DNA from: an uncultured Clostridia bacterium
Lineage (GTDB): Bacteria > Bacillota > Clostridia > Oscillospirales > Ruminococcaceae
Reading direction: 5' to 3'
Assembly: GCA_938014855.1 (NCBI GenBank)
Contig: CALLQM010000081.1
Span: 1-23,028 of the forward strand
DNA length: 23,028 nucleotides
Shown here: one piece after another, positions 1 to 7,934 of the stretch
How the letters are laid out: each line of letters begins with the position of its first letter
Position numbering within the stretch: the first letter of the stretch is position 1
Notes under the pieces: generated by a model
The model's database searches: none
What the model was told of the DNA's origin: nothing
What the model saw: the letters and a program-made list of their open reading frames with translations, nothing else
Made by a program: the position numbers and the translations under genes

Positions 1-1366
1 GGGCATCGGTTACTGGATCGACCCCACTGGATGGGGTACAAACAACATAGCCGCCGCTTTCTTAATTAAAGCGGGATCCGTTCTCATCGATAACATGGCA
101 TTTTTGTTTGCGATCGGTGTAGCGGTTGGCATGGCGAAAGACCATGAGGGCACATCGGCATTAGCTGGTTTGGTATCATTTTTGACCACACTTACTTTAT
201 TGGCGCCGGCAACGGTTGAAATGTTTACCGGAGTTGAAGCAAATGCTGCATTCGGTCACATTAACAATCAGTTTATCGGTATTCTTTCCGGTTTAATCGG
301 TGCGGGTTGTTACAACCGGTTTAAAAACACGAAATTACCGGATGCGCTTGCATTTTTCAGCGGCAAACGAAGCGTTGCAATTGTTACCGTATTAATCACG
401 CTCGTAGTTGACTTAGTTCTGTTCTTCCTGTGGCCGGTCATTTACACAGGGCTCGTAATCTTTGGTAAGAGCATTGTAAGTACCGGAGCAATCGGAGCCG
501 GTATTTATGGCTTCTTTAACAGACTGCTGATTCCGGTTGGACTGCATCACGCACTCAACTCGGTATTCTGGTTCGACGTTGCAGGAATCAGTGACTTAAC
601 GAATTTCTGGAGCGGCAATGGTGTTCTGGGTCAGACCGGTATGTATATGGCTGGTTTCTTCCCAGTTATGATGTTTGGACTTCCCGGTGCAGCTCTTGCA
701 ATGTATCATACTGCAAAGACTAAGAAGAGAAAAGTTGCCGCAGGCTTACTCGGTGCAGCGGCTCTCTGTTCTTTCTTTACTGGTGTTACCGAACCGCTCG
801 AATTTGCGTTTATGTTCTTAGCACCTGCTCTGTATGTTGTTCATGCGCTTTTAACCGGTATTTCTGTATTTGTCGTTTCCATTCTGCCAGTTCGTGCGGG
901 CTTTAACTTTAGCGCAGGCTTTGTTGACTGGGTGCTCAGTTTCAAGGCGCCTATGGCAATGAATCCGTGGGTTCTCATCCCGATTGGATTGGTGTTTGGT
1001 GTTATTTACTATGTAGTATTCCGGTTCTTGATTGTCAAACTGGATCTAAAGACACCAGGCCGTGAAGATGACGAAGAAGATGAGCTTAATGTAAAACTTG
1101 CCAGCAATGACTTTACGCAGATCGCAAAAACGATCTTGGAAGGTTTGGGCGGCGCTGAAAACTTAACTGAAATGGACAGCTGTATAACAAGACTTCGTGT
1201 GGAAGTAAAAGATTATACAAAAGTCAATGAAAAGATGATTAAATCTGCAGGAGTTCCAGGTGTTGTTCGCCCAAGTAAAACAAGTGTACAGGTTGTTATT
1301 GGTACACAGGTACAGTTCGTTGCAGACGAAGTTAAGAAACTTGTAGATCAAGCCACCGTAAGGTAA
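1..1366 (+). CDS. nagE: N-acetylglucosamine-specific PTS EIICB component (5' partial)
   Basis: This membrane permease of the sugar phosphotransferase system would import N-acetylglucosamine and phosphorylate it to GlcNAc-6-P. The reading frame is open from base 2, upstream of the first ATG at 95, and the residues there (GIGYWIDPTGWG, then FDN-like LIDNMAFLFAIGVAVG) continue the IIC domain, so the real start lies outside the window and only a short N-terminal piece is missing. IIC hallmarks close to E. coli NagE are visible: GFFPVMMFGLPGAALAMY, FTGVTEPLEF and LKTPGRED. The final ~85 residues are a IIB domain with the phosphorylatable cysteine in MDSCITRLR. The protein stops after IIB, so the IIA function must come from another protein. 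nagB and nagA follow, which supports GlcNAc as substrate. A terminator lies directly downstream. Confidence 0.93.
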   Translation, partial: GIGYWIDPTGWGTNNIAAAFLIKAGSVLIDNMAFLFAIGVAVGMAKDHEGTSALAGLVSFLTTLTLLAPATVEMFTGVEANAAFGHINNQFIGILSGLIGAGCYNRFKNTKLPDALAFFSGKRSVAIVTVLITLVVDLVLFFLWPVIYTGLVIFGKSIVSTGAIGAGIYGFFNRLLIPVGLHHALNSVFWFDVAGISDLTNFWSGNGVLGQTGMYMAGFFPVMMFGLPGAALAMYHTAKTKKRKVAAGLLGAAALCSFFTGVTEPLEFAFMFLAPALYVVHALLTGISVFVVSILPVRAGFNFSAGFVDWVLSFKAPMAMNPWVLIPIGLVFGVIYYVVFRFLIVKLDLKTPGREDDEEDELNVKLASNDFTQIAKTILEGLGGAENLTEMDSCITRLRVEVKDYTKVNEKMIKSAGVPGVVRPSKTSVQVVIGTQVQFVADEVKKLVDQATVR

Positions 1367-1378
1367 AATTTTGAAACA

Positions 1379-1420
1379 GGAACCGCGGGCAGGTTCTACC
1401 CGCGGTTCCTATCTGTTTTT
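1379..1420 (+). terminator. Intrinsic terminator between nagE and nagB
   Basis: A perfect 11-bp stem (GGAACCGCGGG, 1379-1389, paired with 1399-1409) with a 9-nt loop is followed by a T-rich tail ending in TTTTT at 1416-1420. It lies 13 bp after the nagE stop. No separate promoter is obvious between it and nagB, so nagBA may depend on partial read-through, giving more permease mRNA than deaminase/deacetylase mRNA (inference). Confidence 0.85.
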
Positions 1421-1459
1421 GTGAACCAAATGCTTTTACCTAGGAAAGAGGGGGTTAAA

Positions 1460-2206
1460 GTGAGAATTTATAAAGCAAAAGATTATGCCGATATGAGCAG
1501 AAAAGCGGCAAATATTATTTCTGCACAGGTTATTCTTAAACCCAATTCTGTTTTGGGACTTGCTACCGGATCCAGTCCAATTGGAACCTATCGCCAACTG
1601 ATAAAATGGTATCAAAAAGGTGATGTTGATTTTAAGAAAGTAATTTCCATTAATTTGGATGAATATAAGGGCCTTTCCAAAACCGATTCACAAAGCTATC
1701 GTTATTACATGCAGCAGAATTTTTTTAACCATGTCAATATCGACCCGCAAAATATTCATATTCCGGATGGTCTGGCAACAGATCAGGAACTTGAATGTCG
1801 GCGATATGACAAAGTGATTCAAGATTGTGGGGGAATTGATCTTCAGCTTTTAGGAATAGGTCATAATGGCCATATCGGTTTTAACGAACCCGATGAAGCG
1901 TTTGAAAAACGTACACATTGTGTCAATCTATCTGCAAGCACAATTGAAGCAAATAAGCGATTCTTTGATAACGAAGAAAGCGTACCAAGGCAAGCATATA
2001 CAATGGGAATGCGTTCTATCATGCAGGCACGAAGAATCGTACTGATTGTCAGCGGCGAAGAAAAAGCAGAAATTGTGAAAGAAGCATTTTGTGGACCGGT
2101 TACTCCAAAAGTTCCTGCATCCGCTCTTCAAATGCATAATTGTGTGACGATTGTTGGAGATGAAGCGGCTCTTTCATTGATTCCGGATGGGGGAATTGAC
2201 GAATGA
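1460..2206 (+). CDS. nagB: Glucosamine-6-phosphate deaminase
   Basis: This cytosolic enzyme converts glucosamine-6-P to fructose-6-P plus ammonia, the last step of GlcNAc catabolism. I chose the GTG at 1460 because AAAGAGGGGG lies just upstream and the protein then begins MRIYKAKDY like other NagB proteins; an in-frame GTG at 1421 would add 13 unconserved residues and sits at the end of the terminator tail. The 248-residue length fits the short Firmicute NagB form. Visible motifs are the phosphate-binding loop LGLATGSSP (32-40), INLDEY (65-69) and the active-site segment GIGHNGHIGFNEP (132-144). There, Asn136 replaces the catalytic Asp of the E. coli enzyme, as in Bacillus-type NagB, while His138 and Glu143 are kept. 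The stop overlaps the nagA start (ATGA). Confidence 0.95.
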   Translation: MRIYKAKDYADMSRKAANIISAQVILKPNSVLGLATGSSPIGTYRQLIKWYQKGDVDFKKVISINLDEYKGLSKTDSQSYRYYMQQNFFNHVNIDPQNIHIPDGLATDQELECRRYDKVIQDCGGIDLQLLGIGHNGHIGFNEPDEAFEKRTHCVNLSASTIEANKRFFDNEESVPRQAYTMGMRSIMQARRIVLIVSGEEKAEIVKEAFCGPVTPKVPASALQMHNCVTIVGDEAALSLIPDGGIDE

Positions 2207-3324
2207 AGATAAAAAATGCAAAAGTATTTCAGCCAAACGGAGATTTTGTAGAACAAGACCTTTTTGTAGCCGGTTCTTATATTACACAGCAAGAAAACCA
2301 CGATGAAACGATAGATGCTCAAGGATGCTACGCAATTCCGGGTTTAATCGATCTTCACTTTCATGGCTGTGTTGGTTATGATTTCTGCGATGCTACCAGT
2401 GAAGCATTAACTGCAATGGCTGAATATGAGGCAAAAAATGGAGTTTTGGCAATATGCCCTGCTACCGTTACACTGCCGGAAGAAACTCTTAAAAAAGTTT
2501 GCAAATGTGCGGCTTCTTATTCGGACATGCCGCGGCATGCAGATTTAGTTGGAATTAATCTAGAAGGACCGTTTATATCTACCGAAAAAAAAGGCGCACA
2601 AAATCCACAGTACATACAAAAACCAAACGTAAACTTATTTCGACACTTGCAGACGGCTTCCGGTAATTTAATACGTATTTTAGACTTTGCCCCTGAACAG
2701 GAAGGTGCAATGGAATTAATTGATGAATTAAAAAATGAAGTTGTTTTATCCATTGCACATACAACCGCAGATTATGACATCGCGTCAAAAGCGTTTGCCG
2801 CAGGTGCAAGCCATGTAACGCATCTTTATAATGCAATGCCTGCGTTTGCACACCGAAATCCTGGGGTTGTCGGTGCAGCTTTTGATGCGCCTGAATGTCA
2901 TGTGGAGCTGATTGCAGATGGCGTTCATGTGCATCCAAGTATGGTGCGCGCAACGTTTCAACTGTTTGGGGACGATCGAGTGATATTAATTAGCGATAGT
3001 ATTGCCGCAACCGGAATGCCAGACGGTGATTATGAATTAGGTGGGCTTGCTGTTCGAGTAAAAGGCAACCGCTCCATTTTGCGAGATGGTGGAGCAATTG
3101 CCGGTTCAGCTACGAATTTGATGCAATGCGTTCGAACCGCAGTGAAAGAAATGGGAATCCCGCTTTCCAGTGCGGTAAAATGTGCTAGCGTAAATCCAGC
3201 AAAAGAACTAGGTATCTTTGATCGATACGGCAGTTTAGAGGCTGGAAAATATGCAAATATCGTACTGCTTGATGATGCACTGAATATTAATCATATCATT
3301 CAGAAAGGCAGAGTTATTTCATAA
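2203..3324 (+). CDS. nagA: N-acetylglucosamine-6-phosphate deacetylase
   Basis: This amidohydrolase-superfamily enzyme removes acetate from GlcNAc-6-P to give glucosamine-6-P for NagB. The ATG overlaps the nagB stop by four bases, indicating translational coupling. The 373-residue protein has the expected length and the metal and catalytic motifs in order: HFH (His52, His54), EGPF with Glu121, AHTTADY with His186, THLYNAMP with His207, DGVHVHP (239-245), and SDSIAATG with the catalytic Asp265. The C-terminal GSLEAGKYANIVLLD strand closes the small beta domain of the family. A palindromic terminator follows within about 40 bp. Confidence 0.95.
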   Translation: MKIKNAKVFQPNGDFVEQDLFVAGSYITQQENHDETIDAQGCYAIPGLIDLHFHGCVGYDFCDATSEALTAMAEYEAKNGVLAICPATVTLPEETLKKVCKCAASYSDMPRHADLVGINLEGPFISTEKKGAQNPQYIQKPNVNLFRHLQTASGNLIRILDFAPEQEGAMELIDELKNEVVLSIAHTTADYDIASKAFAAGASHVTHLYNAMPAFAHRNPGVVGAAFDAPECHVELIADGVHVHPSMVRATFQLFGDDRVILISDSIAATGMPDGDYELGGLAVRVKGNRSILRDGGAIAGSATNLMQCVRTAVKEMGIPLSSAVKCASVNPAKELGIFDRYGSLEAGKYANIVLLDDALNINHIIQKGRVIS

Positions 3325-3334
3325 AATCATTTAA

Positions 3335-3363
3335 TTGACATGGGATGTCTTAAAACGTATAAT
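3335..3363 (+). promoter_or_regulatory. Consensus sigma-A promoter of the GntR-family gene
   Basis: TTGACA at 3335-3340, 17 bp, then TATAAT at 3358-3363 is a perfect match to the housekeeping promoter consensus. It lies just after the nagA stop and reads toward the GntR-family gene at 3415. Its -10 element is inside the left arm of the palindrome at 3357-3400, so the expected transcription start (about 3369-3371) would fall within that palindrome. Confidence 0.85.
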
Positions 3364-3400
3364 AAAAAGGCGGTGTGATCACACCGCCTTTTTATTATAC
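3357..3400. terminator. 44-bp perfect palindrome: nagBA terminator and possible operator
   Basis: The 44 bases are their own reverse complement, centred between 3378 and 3379, with a GC-rich core GGCGGTGTGATCACACCGCC and A/T-rich flanks. Read from nagA it forms a strong hairpin followed by TTTTTATT, a good intrinsic terminator. The same sequence holds the TATAAT of the next promoter and would form the 5' end of that transcript. A repressor could also bind such a symmetrical site; its core is unlike the palindrome at 4226-4269. Confidence 0.8.
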
Positions 3401-3414
3401 AAGGGGGAAGAGAT

Positions 3415-4104
3415 GTGTTAGAACAAGGTAGATCGCTTGTAGACAAAGCATCGGAAGAAATCATTCGTCTGATTATCGATCATCCTTATGAAGCAGGCGA
3501 ACAAATTCCCACAGAGCCTGAACTATGTGATATACTTGGTGCAAGCCGGAATACAATTCGAGAAGCAATTCGTGCATTGGTGGCTCGTAACGTTTTGGAA
3601 ATCCATAGAGGAAATGGCACATTTGTATCCAGCAAGAGAGGAATACCAAACGATCCGCTTGGTATAACTTTTATAGAAGATAAGAAACAGGCCGCAGAAG
3701 ATTTAATGCAGATACGTTTTATTCTTGAACCACCTTTGGCAGTTTTAGCGGTTCAAAACGCAACGGAAAAGGACATAGAGCAGTTAAATCAATGTCGTTT
3801 GGATTATGAAAATGCAGTAAAAGAAGGAAAAAATCCAATTGAATTTGATATTGCATTTCATAAGCAGCTTGCATTTTGTACGAAAAATGTGATGATGCCT
3901 AATTTAATCGGTGTAATTACCGAGACAATTCGCATTTTTAGTAATTTGGAATCTGGGTTAGAAATTGAATCAACCATTAAATCACATCGAGAAATTTATG
4001 AAGCAATTGCAAACAAACGTGCGAGTGATGCGCAGGATGCGATGATGATTCATTTAGCGCAAAACCGTCGTAAACTAAAAAAAGAAGAAAGCAGCAAAGA
4101 ATAA
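3415..4104 (+). CDS. GntR-family transcriptional regulator, FadR (FCD) subfamily
   Basis: This is a one-component DNA-binding regulator. The N-terminal ~75 residues form a GntR winged helix (EQIPTEPELCDILGASRNTI followed by REAIRALVARNVLEIHRGNGTFV). The rest is an all-helical FCD effector domain with the usual ligand or metal residues, including FDIAFHKQLAF and the late SHREIYEAI histidine. The 229-residue length is typical. I chose the GTG at 3415 because AGGGGGAAG lies just upstream and the ATG at 3413 is out of frame and stops at once. The gene has its own consensus promoter and terminator. Its position before the FAD oxidoreductase operon, whose promoter carries a large palindrome, suggests it controls that operon. 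FCD proteins often sense carboxylates or sugar acids; the ligand here is unknown. Confidence 0.9.
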   Translation: MLEQGRSLVDKASEEIIRLIIDHPYEAGEQIPTEPELCDILGASRNTIREAIRALVARNVLEIHRGNGTFVSSKRGIPNDPLGITFIEDKKQAAEDLMQIRFILEPPLAVLAVQNATEKDIEQLNQCRLDYENAVKEGKNPIEFDIAFHKQLAFCTKNVMMPNLIGVITETIRIFSNLESGLEIESTIKSHREIYEAIANKRASDAQDAMMIHLAQNRRKLKKEESSKE

Positions 4105-4111
4105 ATATTGT

Positions 4112-4150
4112 AAAAGATCTTTTGTAAAATACAAGAGGTCTTTTATTTTT
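4112..4150 (+). terminator. Intrinsic terminator after the GntR-family gene
   Basis: A 15-bp stem (4112-4126 with 4130-4144), closed by two G-U pairs among otherwise Watson-Crick pairs, has a 3-nt loop and is followed by ATTTTT. It begins 8 bp after the regulator stop codon. Confidence 0.75.
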
Positions 4151-4204
4151 GTATAATATCATCGAGCATTTCCTGTATATAAAGTAGAAATTAATGCCTT
4201 CAAA

Positions 4205-4233
4205 TTGACTCGTATGCGATCAAATGATAAACT
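4205..4233 (+). promoter_or_regulatory. Predicted promoter of the FAD oxidoreductase operon
   Basis: TTGACT at 4205-4210 is followed after 17 bp by TAAACT at 4228-4233, a reasonable sigma-A promoter. The -10 lies at the left edge of the 4226-4269 palindrome, and the start site would fall near 4240 inside it, the expected layout for repression by steric block. A strong AGGAGG (4275-4281 region) precedes the ATG at 4290. Confidence 0.6.
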
Positions 4234-4269
4234 TTAAGACATTGGACGTCCAATGACTTAAAGTTTATC
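4226..4269. promoter_or_regulatory. 44-bp near-perfect palindrome, candidate operator
   Basis: GATAAACTTTAAG, one mismatched pair, then CATTGGACGTCCAATG in the centre, then CTTAAAGTTTATC: all other positions are symmetrical about the midpoint between 4247 and 4248. There is no T tract and it lies between a promoter -10 and a ribosome binding site, so it is more likely an operator than a terminator. The core ATTGGACGTCCAAT resembles the short symmetrical sites bound by FadR-type regulators, and such a regulator is encoded immediately upstream. Confidence 0.65.
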
Positions 4270-4289
4270 TTATTTAGGAGGCTCCTTTC

Positions 4290-5747
4290 ATGAAAAAGGA
4301 CTATGACATTATTATTATAGGTTCGGGTGTGGTGGGGAGTGCAATTGCACGAGAGCTGGCTCGTTATCAACTAAAGATTGGAGTTTTGGAAAAGGAATTA
4401 GATGTATGTACACAGACAAGCGGGCGGAACACCGGAATGCTGCATGCGGGTTTTACCTATCAATCAGGGTCACTGAAAGCACAGTGCAGTGTTGAAGGTA
4501 ACGCGGAGTTTGATAAGGTTGCAAGAGAACTGGACGTACCGTTTAAAAGAACAGGTAAGCTTATTATCGGATTTACAGATGAAGATATGGAAAGCCTTTT
4601 ACGATTTAAAGCCAGGGGAGAAGCAAACGGTGTTCCAGGTCTCGAAATCATTGACCGTAAGGCGATGGATAAAATTGATGCAAGTGCAGGCGGAAATTTT
4701 GCCATGTATTCGCCGACAAGCGGGATTTTGAATCCGTTTATTTATAACATTGCGCTTGCAGAAAATGCAAAAATAAATGGCGTTGATTTTTATTTTAATC
4801 ATGAAGTGACAGCTATACAGTCCAATGCAGATGCAAGCCATGATGTTACAACAACCTATGGCGTATTTCATACGCGCTGGGTCATTAATAGTGCGGGGTT
4901 AAACAGCGCAAAAATAAGTGAAATGCTGGGAATACCGGGCTACACTTTGGGCGGATATAAAGGTGAATATTTTGTTTTAGATAAAAAAGCTGGTGCATTC
5001 TCTAAAATTCCGATTTATCCTGCGCCGAACAAAAATGGGGGTTTTGCTACCCATGCTACACCTACCGTGGATGGCAATGTTTTGGTTGGACCGGATTCTT
5101 TGCTGGTAGATGATTTTACGGATTATAATGCCACGCAATCGGCTATGAACGGGTTAATAGCCGACGGGCAAAAAATGTTTAAACACATGAAAAGGGAATA
5201 TTTTATTAGAAATTTTGCAGGTATCCGTCCAAAGCTGATCAATCCTAAAACAAAAAAAGTGCTGGATTTCCAGTTAGAAACAAGAGAAAATATCCCCAAT
5301 GCGGTTAATTTGGTGGGCATAGAATCACCGGGCTTAACAAGTGCTCTGCCTTTGGCTCGACGAGTCGTTCAAAAAATAGCTGAAAAAGAACATCTGATAA
5401 AAAACGAACTGTTCAATCCGATTCGCAAAGGAATTGTATGTTTTGCACAGCAGAATGAAGAAACCAAGGCACGTCTTATTGCACAAGACAGTAATTATGG
5501 AGAAATCGTATGCCGTTGTGAACAGGTAACGCGAGCTGAAATTTTACAAGCTGTGCACAATCCATTAGGCGTTTGTACCGTAAATAGTGTGAAGGTTCGT
5601 ACCCGCGCTTCTATGGGGCGATGTCAAGGTGGATATTGTGAAACCCGCATTACCGAATTGATTCGTCAAGAGCTGTTAAAATCAGAAAAAAATGTTCGGT
5701 TAAGTGACGCAGACTCTTATATGTTTGCTGGAAAGGTGAGAGAATAA
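4290..5747 (+). CDS. GlpA/LhgO-like FAD-dependent oxidoreductase with BFD-type [2Fe-2S] domain
   Basis: This FAD enzyme probably oxidises glycerol-3-phosphate or a related 2-hydroxy acid and passes electrons to a partner. The N-terminus has a dinucleotide-binding fold (DIIIIGSGVVGSAIARELA, residues 6-24) followed by LEKE and SGRNTGMLHAG, typical of the DAO family that includes GlpA and L-2-hydroxyglutarate oxidase. After about residue 400 there is a BFD-like domain with Cys408 and Cys410 (CRC) and Cys445 and Cys450 (CQGGYC), which normally holds a [2Fe-2S] cluster. The stop TAA overlaps the next ATG by one base, so the two proteins are co-translated and likely form a complex. In many anaerobes this pair is followed by a DUF1667 protein; none is present here. 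The exact substrate is not certain. Confidence 0.85.
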   Translation: MKKDYDIIIIGSGVVGSAIARELARYQLKIGVLEKELDVCTQTSGRNTGMLHAGFTYQSGSLKAQCSVEGNAEFDKVARELDVPFKRTGKLIIGFTDEDMESLLRFKARGEANGVPGLEIIDRKAMDKIDASAGGNFAMYSPTSGILNPFIYNIALAENAKINGVDFYFNHEVTAIQSNADASHDVTTTYGVFHTRWVINSAGLNSAKISEMLGIPGYTLGGYKGEYFVLDKKAGAFSKIPIYPAPNKNGGFATHATPTVDGNVLVGPDSLLVDDFTDYNATQSAMNGLIADGQKMFKHMKREYFIRNFAGIRPKLINPKTKKVLDFQLETRENIPNAVNLVGIESPGLTSALPLARRVVQKIAEKEHLIKNELFNPIRKGIVCFAQQNEETKARLIAQDSNYGEIVCRCEQVTRAEILQAVHNPLGVCTVNSVKVRTRASMGRCQGGYCETRITELIRQELLKSEKNVRLSDADSYMFAGKVRE

Positions 5748-6988
5748 TGGATACCATAAACAAAGATGTTATCATTATTGGAGGCGGACCGGCAGGTCTT
5801 GCGGCGGCATTAAGACTGTATAAAAAAGGTATTACGGATCTTTTGATCATCGAACGAGAACACCAGCTAGGAGGAATTTTACGTCAGTGTATTCATGATG
5901 GATTTGGGTTGAAACGATTTCACGAGACGTTATCTGGTCCGGAATATTCTCAGCGGTTTGTCGATGAGGTTGATCGTCTCAAGATCCCATATGTAGTGGA
6001 TACAACCGTAATTGATTTGACCAATAATAAAACCGTATTAGCAGTAGGAAAGAAAAGCGGTATGGTAAAATATAAAGCGAAAGCAATAATTTTAGCCATG
6101 GGATGTCGTGAACGAACGCGTGGTGCAATCAGTATTCCAGGCAGCCGCCCTGCAGGTATTTACAATGCAGGTGTTGCTCAAAATTATATCAATTTGCAAA
6201 ATATTATGGTGGGCAAAGAGGTTGTCATACTAGGAAGTGGGGACATTGGCATGATCATGGCACGCCGCTTAACATTGGAGGGTGCGCATGTGAAAGCGGT
6301 GTTTGAGGTACAGCCTTATCCAAGCGGGTTGCCTCGTAATATGGAACAGTGCTTGAATGATTATGATATTCCGCTTTATTTAAGCCATACGGTCACCAAA
6401 ATAAAAGGAAAATCTCGTCTAAGCAGTATTATTGTAAGTAAGGTGGATGATTATTTAAAACCGATAACTGGGACGGAATGGGAAATTTCCTGCGATACTC
6501 TGATTTTGTCTGTAGGACTGATTCCTGAAAATGAATTATCCATCAGCGCCGGAGTAAAATTGGATAATCGTACAAAAGGCGCGGTAGTAGATGAGCACTA
6601 TATGACAACGGTTGAGGGGATTTTTGCGGCAGGAAATGTACTGCATGTTCATGATTGCGTCCATTTTGTTGCCAGAGATGCGGTAGCGTGGGCAGACTCT
6701 GCGGCAAACCATGTAAAGCATGGATGTTTGCCCGCCTGTGACATTGCGGTGAAACCGGATTGCATTATTGGTCACGTAATACCGCAATCAGTAAGCGGTA
6801 CGCAGGATATCAAATTCACAATGCGTGTAAACAAACCGATGAAAAATTGTGTAATGAACATTATACAAAATGGTGTCGTAATAAAGTCAAAGAAAATGAA
6901 AAAAGCGCTGCCTGCAGAAATGATAGAAATCTCTATACGAGCTGATCAATTCAAATCAAAAGCAAACTTGGAAATCTCCGTCCAATGA
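5747..6988 (+). CDS. FAD/NAD(P)-dependent oxidoreductase, partner subunit (COG0446-like)
   Basis: This is a pyridine nucleotide-disulfide oxidoreductase-fold protein of 413 residues. An FAD motif (IIIGGGPAGLAAALRL, about 9-24) is followed by QLGGILRQCIHDGFG, a second Rossmann motif (VVILGSGDIGMIMARRL, about 163-179) and the FAD-closing GIFAAGN segment followed by HVHD. The last ~85 residues (PQSVSG... to ALPAEMIEI) are the beta-rich tail common in the partners of anaerobic GlpA-like enzymes. It starts on the stop codon of the upstream gene (TAATG) and presumably relays electrons from that subunit to NAD(P) or another acceptor. I see no terminator immediately after it. Confidence 0.85.
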   Translation: MDTINKDVIIIGGGPAGLAAALRLYKKGITDLLIIEREHQLGGILRQCIHDGFGLKRFHETLSGPEYSQRFVDEVDRLKIPYVVDTTVIDLTNNKTVLAVGKKSGMVKYKAKAIILAMGCRERTRGAISIPGSRPAGIYNAGVAQNYINLQNIMVGKEVVILGSGDIGMIMARRLTLEGAHVKAVFEVQPYPSGLPRNMEQCLNDYDIPLYLSHTVTKIKGKSRLSSIIVSKVDDYLKPITGTEWEISCDTLILSVGLIPENELSISAGVKLDNRTKGAVVDEHYMTTVEGIFAAGNVLHVHDCVHFVARDAVAWADSAANHVKHGCLPACDIAVKPDCIIGHVIPQSVSGTQDIKFTMRVNKPMKNCVMNIIQNGVVIKSKKMKKALPAEMIEISIRADQFKSKANLEISVQ

Positions 6989-7031
6989 AAAAGTCGAACT
7001 TACATATACGATGTTATTTACCTTTGCTTTA

Positions 7032-7060
7032 TTTGTTTTTTTAATTTTTAGGTGTATAAT
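7032..7060 (+). promoter_or_regulatory. Possible promoter of the two-component system
   Basis: The A/T-rich gap between 6988 and 7145 contains TATAAT at 7055-7060 with a weak TTTGTT 17 bp upstream. A 12-bp palindrome TATTGATCAATA (7074-7085) lies just downstream and could be a regulator site. The -10 is good, the -35 poor. Confidence 0.45.
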
Positions 7061-7153
7061 ATAAAATGACTAATATTGATCAATAACATTGCTAAAAAAT
7101 AGATAATTTATTGGTTAATTTAAGATTGATAAGTATAGAGTGGTGTGATACAT

Positions 7154-7834
7154 TTGGCAAATAAAATCCTAGTGGTAGACGATGAAGAGTACATTGTTGA
7201 GCTTTTGGAAATCAATCTCAAACAGCATGGTTACGAAACAATATGTGCCTACTCGGGAATGGAAGCATTGGAACAAGCACACAAGACAAGACCTGATCTG
7301 ATTCTGTTGGATATCATGATGCCGGGTATGGATGGTCTTGAAACCTGTAGAAAATTACGGGAAGACCGCGAACTTAAAAAGATCCCCATCATCATGCTTT
7401 CGGCGAAAAGCGAAGAAACCGATAAAGTGATTGGGCTTGGTGTGGGAGCCGATGATTATATCACAAAGCCTTTTGGAATCCGTGAGCTGTTAGCTCGGAT
7501 TAAGGTAGCTCTGAGACGATTGGAACAGAATATGCCTGAAGATAATTTGATTCGTGTCGGCGATCTACAGATCAATCCATCGGCGTATACGGTAAGTGTA
7601 AACGGAGATTCCGTGAACCTTACCCTTACCGAGTATCATATTTTGCAATATATGGCAGAACACGTGGGTAACGTGATAACAAGAGAAAATCTTGTTACGG
7701 CGTTAAGTCCTATCATATCTCTTGAGCTAGGGGCTATCAATGTGCATATGCTGAAACTTAGAAGAAAAATTGGAGATCATTACATCGTTACAGTGCGCGG
7801 AATCGGCTATAAACTTGTCAATCCGTACCAATAA
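7154..7834 (+). CDS. OmpR/PhoB-family response regulator
   Basis: This two-component response regulator has a receiver domain and a winged-helix DNA-binding domain. Numbered from the TTG at 7154, the receiver has the acidic pair Asp9-Asp10, the phospho-acceptor Asp53 (LILLDIMMPGMDG), Ser83 in place of the commoner Thr, and Lys105 (TKPF). The C-terminal half is an OmpR-type effector (TLTEYHILQYMAEH, then a recognition helix in GAINVHMLKLRRKI and the wing TVRGIGYKL). I prefer the TTG because the protein then begins MANKILVVDDEE and GGTG lies at good distance; the GTG at 7145 is in frame and would add three residues. The histidine kinase follows 100 bp later, and the pair lies directly before an ABC importer whose promoter region has repeated GTTAAT boxes, its probable target. 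Confidence 0.92.
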   Translation: MANKILVVDDEEYIVELLEINLKQHGYETICAYSGMEALEQAHKTRPDLILLDIMMPGMDGLETCRKLREDRELKKIPIIMLSAKSEETDKVIGLGVGADDYITKPFGIRELLARIKVALRRLEQNMPEDNLIRVGDLQINPSAYTVSVNGDSVNLTLTEYHILQYMAEHVGNVITRENLVTALSPIISLELGAINVHMLKLRRKIGDHYIVTVRGIGYKLVNPYQ

Positions 7835-7934
7835 ACATTCCAAATTGCGTATTTAGTGAAAAACAGGCATAGGATGATAGCTATATAGAAAGCAGTCATC
7901 ACAAAAGAGGCATATGTCTCTGACCGGGGGAAAC

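Noticed and set aside
2579..2953. A 124-codon minus-strand open frame inside nagA.
   Set aside because: It lies wholly within a clear nagA with all catalytic residues and has no recognisable domain; it is a shadow frame.
4226..4269. A terminator or insertion-sequence end at the long palindrome.
   Set aside because: There is no T tract, no transposase or target duplication nearby, and it sits between a -10 and a ribosome binding site.
7905..7920. A small imperfect palindrome (AGAGGCATATGTCTCT) near the histidine kinase start, possibly hiding an upstream start codon.
   Set aside because: Short and weak, and the preferred ATG at 7935 with its own GGGGG site is outside it.
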